In this document: positions 55,441-64,000 of the stretch, in pieces
How the letters are laid out: every line of letters begins with the position of its first letter
Numbering within the stretch: position 1 is the first letter of the stretch
Source: Portulaca oleracea
Lineage: Eukaryota; Streptophyta; Magnoliopsida; Caryophyllales; Portulacaceae
DNA: 64,000 nt
Reading direction: 5' to 3'
Assembly: GCA_029582165.1 (NCBI GenBank)
Contig: CM055892.1
Coordinates: forward strand, 11,698,754 to 11,762,753
Position numbers and translations under genes: made by a program
The notes under the pieces: model-generated
What the model saw: the letters and a program-made list of their open reading frames with translations, nothing else
What the model was told of the DNA's origin: nothing
The model's database searches: none

Positions 55441-57700
55441 GATTTTGTTGTTGTGTTATTCCTACTTATGTTCGAGAATAAGTTAGGATATAATAGGATA
55501 AGGAAATAATATTTTTTGACATATTTTTTTATTTATTTTTCCATATTATTTATATTTGTATTTGTCTCCCTAACTTGACAGTCGTTCGGAAGAACGGAAA
55601 AAAACTAATTAATTATATATGTGAGTGTGTGCATATTTGTATATAAAGATTGAAAGTCTTGATTGTGATATCCTAAATATAGAGTCATATTGAGATAAAA
55701 AAAAAAATTAGTTTCCACTTAAGTTGAAGTTCATAACATCAATTAGTTTATATTTTTAATATAATAATCTATGTACATTACATTCAATATATATGTAACC
55801 TCTATTTTGTAGATAAAAAAACTTTTATTTTTTCCCTTTTAATCTTCATATATTGGTATAAATGTGGACTTCTTTTAGTGCACATTTAAATGGTAAAATA
55901 GTGACTAATAATTATCGTACTTTTTTATTGGCCAACGTTAATTAGTATTATTTGAAAACTTATTAGCCAATTGCTTTCCATTTCAACTAACAATTGATTT
56001 TTAATTTGTCCATTAAAAGGGGTTTACGAAATTGAATTTTATTAATAATCATTTTTATTGCTTTTTACGAAATTGAATTTTATTATTTTGTCCATTAACA
56101 GGGGTTTACGAAATTGCTTTTTAATGCTCACTCTCCTTCCCTCACTCCTCTTTCAATCCTCTTTCACTCACTCCTCATCTCAAAATTTAGTAGCAGGTTG
56201 ACTTGAAGAAGGAGATATTGTGGAAAGTGGGATAATGCAAAGTATAGAAACGATAGATTCACTCAATGATAAGACTTAAACTCGTGGATTTGCTCACCTT
56301 TTTTTTAATGCAGGACTTGCAGGACTTGCTTCTCACACTAAGTAAAACTTAGCATTTTCACTAAATAATGGTTTCAGTCTAGATAAGAGAGAAAAATGTT
56401 ACTCATCTTTGTGTATCTGTCCTTTAATGGCTAGAAACATCACTATTTAATTATATCATCTAAAAGAGAAAACTCTAGAACTTGCCCTCATTCTCTTCAA
56501 AATCACACTTGACACATGCATGTTGACTATATAATAAAGACATTCATTTTGCCGATAACCTATATGAGCCGAACAACCACCTGATGTTTATATCCGCCTT
56601 TTACCCCTTTTGAGCCTTTATTGTACTTCATGGTTAGCCCTGCTCACTACACCTTTCGCCTTTACATCATTTCCCATCCCTAAGTTACAGTCTAGTTGAG
56701 CATATGGTTTCATGGGAAGCTTGTTGGGTGTTGTATGGTTGGTGCATGGTTAGTGGCTCTTTGCATACTAAAAGGAATGGTGAATGAAGTTGCTGTAAAT
56801 TGTCCATTATTACCCCATTTAGTTTTATTTTATTTTATTTTATATTATTTTTCCAAATGCCAAAAGTAAAAGAAAAAAAAGAAAATACGGAAAAAGGAAA
56901 AAAATGAAAAAGAAAGAAAGAAAGAAAAAAGGGTCCAAGTAGAGTCTTCAATAAAGTACGTGTTTGGGGCAAGAGTGGTGCTTTGTTTTGAAATTTCTCC
57001 CCTAGCTCCTTCATTATTACGAGTTTTGGTGTGGTTTGGTGTGATGTCTTGCTTAATCATTTCATTCGAGGTGTGTTATTATATGGGAGTGTTTTGTTCA
57101 CTAGCCTTGGCTTCTTAGGTTCTAATTCCTAAATATTTTCCCTCATTTCCCCTTAGCCTAAGCCTCATTACAATCCTAATAAAAGCTCTCTTAATTGGAA
57201 AACTTGCATGTTTGCCCTTAGCGATGGAGAATTTAGAAATTAGGCAAGCCTATGGTAGTATGCATGTTTTGGGAAAGTTTTTGAGCAAACCTTCATTATT
57301 CTCCAACACAGGAAGGGAACCACATACCCTAAACTAAGGTTCTACTGATCCCAACTAGTTCGTCGACCATTTGAATGAGCTTGAATTTCATGTAGGGATT
57401 GGATAGGGCCAATGTTTTACTTCTTGATTGTGTGATCTCTGAAATGGGTTGTAACTTTGTTTTGATTTGAATCTTCGCTATTGCAAGGCACCTTTTGCTA
57501 CTTTTGCTCTCAAACGTCTTGCCTTTTGTTCAAATTGTTTTGGGGGGGGGGGGGGAGGGCTCCTCTTGAAGTACCCTTCCTCTCCTAGGTAATTGATGAT
57601 TAGTCTTGTATGATGAGGACATGCAAGGTTCACGAATTGGGAGGGGGGTGGGGTAGGGTTGATAAACCTTAGTTTCATCGCCTTAAATCTCGATTTTCTA
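55441..57700. other. Decayed, possibly gypsy (Athila-like) non-coding sequence
   Basis: Contains a short repeat around GGGGTTTACGAAATTG (56020-56125). Text around 56570-56680 (CGCCTTTTACCCCTTTTGAG, TTAGCCCTGCTCACTACACC) resembles the region between pol and the 3' LTR of Athila-type elements. G-runs occur at 57541-57556. No gene is supported; frames at 56845-57060 and 57478-57678 are low-complexity. Confidence 0.3.
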
Positions 57701-59300
57701 ACGTTGTTTCAAGGGTGTTTCACATACTTACCATCAAATCATCTTGGTTTAGCTCATCTTTGCTTATGGTAGCTAAAAGTGTTTAACATTGTTAATTGTA
57801 GATGAATTTTAGGTGATTTGTGACATTTTTATGATCATTGAATGAAAGATGTGGAAGCCATGAAGAAACCAGGACGAGAATGAGGTGTAAAGGATCCCAA
57901 AGGAGGTGTGTGCAAGAAACCTTACGAGCTAGCACAACCTAGGAGAAGATTTTATGGTTTCCCAGTAGTGGATACCCACCCGTATGCCGCAACACGACCT
58001 TGCATCAGTGACAGGGCTACAAGTGCATGCGTATGGTCATAGCATGTCAAGGTCGATCCCATAGGGACTCTATAACGCAGTGAACTAGCCCTCTACTTGA
58101 TTGCTATATTATTCGGTTTTTTGAGTTTGTTAGCTTCAAATTAAGTAGTGTTATCTAAGAACAATTAAATTAATATAAAGGTTTAATCAATGGTAAAGAA
58201 TACCTAGGGATTTTCTTTCCTAGCAACGAGTTTGATTATTAAAACCTAGTTTGTGCAATCATTCTTTCATTCGAATCAAGAATCGATAATTATATGAATT
58301 CTACCGCTCTTTCGATGCTAAGTAGAATTGTTCTAATTAACCTAACAAACAACTTTCGTACGCTTATCAAATTAATAAAAGTCAAATATTTCAAATTATC
58401 AAAGTGATTCCTTAATTCATAGTCTTTTCTCAAATTTCATAAACTAGGAAGAAAAGTTGGTAGTCAGATTCATCTAGTTCACTTTTCTATGCTTCTTAGG
58501 ATAATCTCAACTTACAAGTATTTAAGGCCTTAAAAATACTCATAGACATGAGTAAACACGACTTTCTATTGCTTCAAACGGAGAATTCAAGCACAAACTA
58601 TGAATTCTAACCAAACATCATTGTTTCAGTTCGCAAATCCTTAGATAGTTAAAATCTACTCATTCATAGTTATTAAAAACATTATGAAAGTTAGAAACAT
58701 GATAATCAAACCTCAAAACAAATAAAAGATGAAAAGGGTTGAGCAGTCTTCAAAGAGAATTCTGCTTGAGTCTTTTGATCCCTGGTGGAAATTCCTTCAC
58801 GAACACGTCAATTTTATCCTTTGATCATCAATACTTGTTTCTCTTGATTTGGTATGGATGAGGGATTGAAGGAGTATCGATGAGTAAAAGGTGAGGAAGA
58901 AAAAGAAGTGTTGTTGACAACTTAATTTCGCATAAAATGCCTTAATCCCCCCTTAAAACTGCCAAAAATCCACGAAACCATAAATAATATAGAAAAATAG
59001 GACACCATGGACCAAAGTAATGACCATGGGTTGCCTGGAGTGGGCTTTCGACTATTTTTGGCTCCAAAATTCTTGAAATTTCTACCATGGAATGTTGGTG
59101 TTTGGGTCTTAAGACCTATAAATTTGCATAAAAAACAGCACCAAGTGTAATAAGGAAATGAGAATATAAATCATCATCTTAAATCAAAATAATTCCTAAT
59201 CCACTATCAAAATTCTCTAAAATTTAGGTGAAATATGCACTTATCAAACCTCTCTATGTTAACTCCTTGCTTGTCCCCAAGCAAGTACTAGACTTAAAAC
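57701..59300. other. Gypsy LTR-like decayed sequence
   Basis: Contains GGTCGATCCCATAGGGACTC (58051-58070), related to the GTCGAATCCACGGGGAT phrase at 2604, and CCTTGCTTGTCCCCAAGCAA (59263-59282), both common in plant gypsy LTRs. No matching second LTR or target duplication was found. Confidence 0.35.
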
Positions 59301-61506
59301 AAAAGCAAAAAGACTAAAAACAAAAGGACTAAAAAAGAAAAAAAAAACGACTCAAGATGAATAGGAAAAAAAATTTATTTACACACCTTCTCGAGTAAGC
59401 ATTAACAGAGTTCTTTAACAACCAAGTCTAACCAGCAATAACTCAAAAATTATGAAAACAATTTAGCACAAGTAAGAGGGAAGCTTGCAAAACGATTTTA
59501 CAACAATTACACTATCAAGATAAAATCAATTAACCCGTTATTACCAATAGTAGCAAATTAGCACATGTGTGAGCATGAAACTAGGAAGATTGAGAACACA
59601 CCTCACTTTAGAGAATGTGGAAACACTCCTATCATGTGTTTGGATATATATGCAATGACAGTTCTCTCAATACACTAATCTAAGAAGCAATCTACCATAT
59701 TTTTGCCAATAATCTCAATTCTCCACAACTAGTATGTGTAGGCAGCGACCCTCGAGGGGCAGGGTTAAGCTGTCTACATCACTATTGGGCGAATCGAAAG
59801 AATTTGCTCAATCTTACAATCTTCTTATAGGGACAATTTAGTCATTCTTAAGTTTTATTCAACCTTCAAATCATACTATCAAACTGGTACAAATAATTAA
59901 GAATAATAAATAACCCATGATAGAAATAATGAATTAACCGTGATAATCATGTTGGGAATTGTAGACTCCAGAACAAATCCTTGTTTAGGAAATTATTTTC
60001 GTTGTACTACTTTAAATTGGAAGTCGAATAAGGCTGTTTAAAATTTAATCAAAATCTAATTAATGATTAAAATAAGAATTTTGGCAAATCTTAAAAATTA
60101 GTCATGTCCCAATTTATAAGCAGAACTTAATAATTATCCACAAAATTAAAATTCCAAGAATTATCAACAAAGCGGACTGAACCAATGATCCGGCCATTGG
60201 TCTGGACAGCTAACCTGCGGGTTAGCATGTCTAAGCTAGTAACTGGGCTTGGTCGACAGTCCGACAAATGAATAGGCCCTGATCAACTAATCCGCAAGTT
60301 AGCTAACCTGGTAGAAATAATTCTGCCAAATTCATAAATTTAACTTTTGTAAATGAACTATAAATTTCCAGAAAATATTTCCAGACAAAATAGAAAGTAA
60401 AAATTGTCAGTTAATTTTATAGATAAATTAATAAATCAAAAATAAACTCCGACCTACGAATGGGAAATCGGATCCGGGGGTAAGGTTACGAGTTAAAAAT
60501 TAAAGAACTTCTAATCTGCTCGTGTATAAAATAGTCTCTAATAAAATCAGGTTTATGTATGGTATATGTTTGGTTATTAGAAGGGGAGGGAATGGGAGGG
60601 GAATTATTTCTATCTTGTTTGGATTATAAGTGGAGGAGAATAAAATGTAAGAGGGATTAATTGTTGTGTTTGGATAGAAAAGGGAGGGAAGGAGGGGGAG
60701 GGAAGAAAAATGAAGTATTTATTAATAATTTTTTTTTAAAAGCATAATGAGTTCCCCTCCCCTTTGTTAACCCTCATATCGAGAGTTAATGAAAAGAACG
60801 TTAATGGAGGGGAATGGAGGTAAATAGCCCCCCTCCCCTCCCCTCCTCTCCTATTTATTTTCCAAACAAGGGTAGATGAAATTATTTAATATCATTCCCC
60901 TCTTTCCCCCTCTCTTCCCCTCCCATAACCCCAATCTAAACAAAGTGTTAGAGAAGAGCAGAAGAAGAAGAATTTAAGGTTTCATTTATGTAAACTATTA
61001 TGCTTGCAACAAAAAAGATGTACAAATTATACAAAGTGATAGTGCATGAAAGACTACATGATGAATATAAATTAATACAAGATAAGTAATGCAAACAAAC
61101 CTTAAATCAGCATGAAAGCAATTAGCACACAAAAAAGGGAGAAAGAAAAGATAAATTAACTTCGCAGTGTCAAAATGTTGGAAATTCTCTCGGGGGGGCT
61201 TTTTGTGGTGAATGAGGGTTGTATTTATAGTGGAAATGAGAACAATTTTGAGAATGAAATAAAATATTTGAGGATTTTATTTGGTGAGAAAAAAGGAAAA
61301 AGAAATAATAATATTATCGATTGAACAATTGCAATCATATTCGGAAATATAATATTTCCATTGGGTGGAAGTATGGAAAAAGGAAAAAAGGGGAAGATGG
61401 CTGCATGGCTTACATGGCTAACCGGCGCGTTCAATAACACAGACCTGCGTGCCCCTTTTCAGATCCTGGTTTCGGGCACGCAGGTCCTGTTGGAAATATT
61501 TCAAGA
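59301..61506 (-). other. Degenerate minus-strand LTR-like region, interrupted by a MITE
   Basis: On the minus strand the segment near 60463-60500 reads CTCGTAACCTTACCCCCGGA, the conserved block of the Tat/Ogre-like LTRs at 36817 and 45355. A TATA-like CACTATAAATACAACC lies on the minus strand near 61208-61223. Ends could not be placed. A 13-bp perfect stem GACCTGCGTGCCC / GGGCACGCAGGTC lies at 61442-61487. Confidence 0.4.
60567..60945. mobile_element. Foldback-type MITE (GTTTGG...GGGGAGGG arms)
   Basis: The left arm TGTTTGGTTATTAGAAGGGG and its AGGGAATGGGAGGGGAATTA continuation are mirrored by the CCCCTCCCATAACCCCAATC-type right arm ending CTAAACAAAG. CCCTTGTTTGGAAAATAAAT appears inverted near the inner end. 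No target duplication was found. Confidence 0.5.
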
Positions 61507-62381
61507 TGATGTATAATGAGACCAAGGATGATCAAATTATACAAAAGTCAAGGATCTTTTACGTGGTTCTTTAAGTTTGAATGAAAGAATGTATGAATGG
61601 ATGGTTAATATGAATGAAATGGACGAACGAATGGATGATATGAACGTGAAAATGGTTGGAATGTAAGTTTCTTGAATGATTGAATGATATTCAAATGAAT
61701 CTTGAGATTGAAACAAAACAAGATCAATGAAACACAAATAGAAACTCACGAATGGATGATGAACGAATGAAGAACTTGGTTGAAACTTTGATAATGGGGA
61801 GAAGGATCTTGGAGGATATAGTCACACCACCTTCAAGAACTCTTCAATTCTACCTATAAGGATGCCAACCCAAGGCTAGAAGTAGAAGAATCTCCCTCAA
61901 GAGAATCGAAACTAGCACAAAACTAGAGAGATAATAACTTCATGTTGAATTTGATTTGTATTTGTATTATTGAATAGTGTGTGATTACAAGGCACCCAAG
62001 GGGTCTATTTATACTAAATGAGAGGCCCCCTTGGCGTGTACAATCAAGAAAATGGGTGTATCTAGCTTACATCATTCTAAACAAGTATGACATCATAAAG
62101 ATACAAATGTACATAAGCTAGATTAAAACTATGATAACTTGCTCGTTTCTTGTCCAAATTCCAAGATTCAAAAGCTATTGTGAAGCTCCTTTGATGTAGA
62201 TCATTTGGTGATAGGATGACTTTCACAACATCTTCATGGATCTTGAGTTATTGAGCAAATTACCGAACCACCCTTGATGAAGCTAGTTGGACGAGTGATA
62301 AGCATGAGTGATTGAAGCTCCTTTTGTATGAAATCAAGCATTTGGCTCCCATGATGTATATTTGGGACCAAATCTACATCA
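61507..62381 (-). mobile_element. 3' LTR of a minus-strand Ty3/gypsy element
   Basis: On the minus strand it begins TGATGTAGATTTGG at 62381 and ends TACATCA at 61507; the termini are complementary. A TATA box (TATAAATAG on the minus strand) lies near 62006-62014. The preceding polypurine stretch AAGGGGTAA (62382-62390) lies within the pol frame. The likely left target duplication is CAAGA (61502-61506); its partner is outside the window. Confidence 0.75.
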
Positions 62382-64000
62382 TTACCCCTTAGTTGAAAAG
62401 AGTTTGTCCTCAAACTAGGAAGTTCTTCTCTATCTCCATAATAGGGCTTGAGATCACTCACATTGAAAGTACAACTCCCTTCATAGTCTTCACCAAGTTG
62501 TAACTTATAAGCATTGTCACCAATCCTTTCCAAAACTTCATAAGGACCATCTCCTCTTGGTGCAAGCTTACCTTTCCTCTTAGAAGGAAATCTTTCTTTC
62601 TTCAAGTGAATCCAAACAAGATCTCCCGGTTCAAATACAACCTTCTTCCTTGTTTTATTCACTCTACTAGCTACATCTTGTGTTAGCTTCAAAGCTAAAC
62701 TTTGTTGAAGTAGAAATAGGTGTAAGATCCATAGGTTGGAGAGGGTTCCTTCCATAAACCAGTTGAAAAGGTGACAACCCCGTGGCTTTACTTGGGCTTC
62801 TATTGAAAGTAAATTCAGCATGACATAAAAGAGTATCCCACCCTTTATTATCTTTGCTCACCAAGATTCGAAGTAGAGCTCCCAAAGTACGATTGGTTAC
62901 TTCGGTTTGTCCATCCGTTTGGGGATGAAAAGCGGTGCTAAACTTCAATTTTGTACCAAGCTTCTTCCACAATGTTAGCCAAAAATGACTAAGGAACTTT
63001 GAATCTCTATCAGTTACCATGGTCTTGGGGATACCATGTAACTTCACTACTTCTTCAAAATATAGATTTGCAACTTTAGTAGCATCATAGGTGGTATGGC
63101 ATGGAATGAAATGTGCCATCTTTGAAAACCTATCAACGACCACCATAATAGAATCCTTGCCTCTTTGAGTTCTTGGTAGACCAACAACGAAGTCTAAACT
63201 CACATCTTCTCATGGACTATGTGGAATGGGCGAAGGAGTATATAAGCCTTGTGGTAAAGCATGTGCCTTTGAAATATTGCAAGTATTACACCTCTTTACC
63301 ATATGCTCGTCATCTTTGATCATGCTAGGCCAAAAATAATGCTCCTTCATCATAAGATATGTCTTCTCAATACCAAAATGACCCGCCAAAGATCCTCCAT
63401 GGACCTCCATGATCAATAATTCTCGAATGCTACTCTTGAGAATACAAAGTTGATTTCCCTTAAAAAGAACTCCATGCTCAATATGAAAGAGTTGGTGGGG
63501 GTGCTTCTTACATAGCTCATAAACCTCCTTGAAATCCTCATCATTTTCATACAACTCTTTAATATGCTCAAAACCAAGGACTCTTGAATCAAGAATATGA
63601 GTGAGTAAGTATCTTCTTGATAAAGCATCCGCTCCTTTGTTAAGATGACCCGCTTTATGTTTGATCACAAAATGGAACGCTTGCATGTACTCAACCCATT
63701 TAGCGTGTCTTGGATTCAACTTGTGTTGCCCTTGAATGAACTTAAGAGCTTGATGATCACTATGTAGAATGAACTCACCACTTAGAAGATAATGTCGCCA
63801 ATGTTCAAGAGCTCTTATAATTGCATAAAACTCTTTATCATATGTACTATACTTCCTTTTGGCTTCATTTAATTTCTCACTAAAGAAAGCAAGAGGTCGG
63901 CCCTCTTGAGATAACACGGCTCCAATTCCAACTCCACTTGCATCAACTTCAACTTCAAACACTTTATCAAAACAAGGTAATGCAAGAATAGGTGCATGAC
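62234..64000 (-). pseudogene. Ty3/gypsy pol, RNase H and integrase part, runs off the window
   Basis: Minus strand from the right window edge: RNase H with catalytic-type residues in EVDASG, YDKEFYAI and HSDHQAL (63720-64000); integrase HHCC finger (HGGSLAGHFG...CNTC, about 63290-63420); catalytic core with Asp in LDFVVGLP, Asp in VTDRDSKF and Glu in [10 protein letters not shown] (62820-63200); GPY/F-type C-terminus RGDGPYEVLERIGDNAYKL (near 62490-62560). A single TGA at 63207-63209 replaces the Trp of the usual PW-ED motif, and a frameshift near 62690 breaks the frame after STKFS. Otherwise it is well preserved, so the insertion is fairly recent. The frame ends inside the LTR (62234). RT and gag lie beyond 64000. 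Confidence 0.88.

Noticed and set aside
59735..59790. Possible tRNA-like hairpin (GGCAGCGACCCTCGAGGGGCAGGG region)
   Set aside because: No cloverleaf or T-arm consensus could be laid out.

Overview
This is nuclear DNA of a flowering plant, most likely a dicot. It is AT-rich, the one recognisable host gene has GT-AG introns, and nearly everything else is plant transposable elements inserted into one another. I see no bacterial, organellar or viral gene organisation. The species cannot be named from the sequence.

Host gene: one gene can be rebuilt, on the minus strand, from four coding exons (28805-28920, 21255-21330, 19122-19235, 17257-17646) plus a probable 5'UTR exon ending at 30671. The splice phases agree and give a 231-residue RRM protein of the BPA1 (binding partner of ACD11) type. 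Its introns are bloated by transposons: a 7.5 kb intron holds two solo LTRs with target duplications, a pair of 0.8 kb inverted arms and a hAT-like element, and other introns hold Tourist-like, hAT-like and foldback MITEs.

Layout. 1-5.75 kb: a minus-strand Copia-type LTR with its primer-binding site, a GC-rich repeat block, and a decayed Copia gag-protease remnant with a 3' LTR. 6.5-7.7 kb: 3' remnant of a LINE. 8-13.5 kb: decayed repeats, with a second Copia-type primer-binding site. 13.5-15.1 kb: a hAT-like element nested in another, each with an 8-bp target duplication. 17-30.8 kb: the RRM gene. 30.9-36.1 kb: hAT-like elements, a Cassandra-type LTR carrying a 5S rRNA sequence, two Mutator-type foldback elements with 9-bp duplications, Stowaway MITEs and microsatellites. 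36.8-38.3 kb: a solo Tat/Ogre-like LTR. 39.8-40.5 kb: a complete TRIM. 41.9-55.4 kb: a minus-strand LINE with ORF1 but no ORF2, interrupted by a solo Copia LTR and by a 9.84 kb LTR element whose 6.7 kb interior has no gag or pol and is built of tandem repeats. 55.4-61.5 kb: decayed gypsy-like sequence. 61.5-64 kb: 3' half of a minus-strand Ty3/gypsy element (RNase H, integrase, 3' LTR) that runs off the window.

No new multigene system was found. The points most worth checking are the large coding-free LTR element with its 150-bp higher-order minisatellite and recurring LTR palindromes, the ORF1-only LINE, the 5S-bearing LTR, the hAT-like family sharing one terminal sequence, and the transposon load of the RRM gene. 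Boundaries given with target duplications were read directly; family names are inferred from motifs and structure, with no database search.
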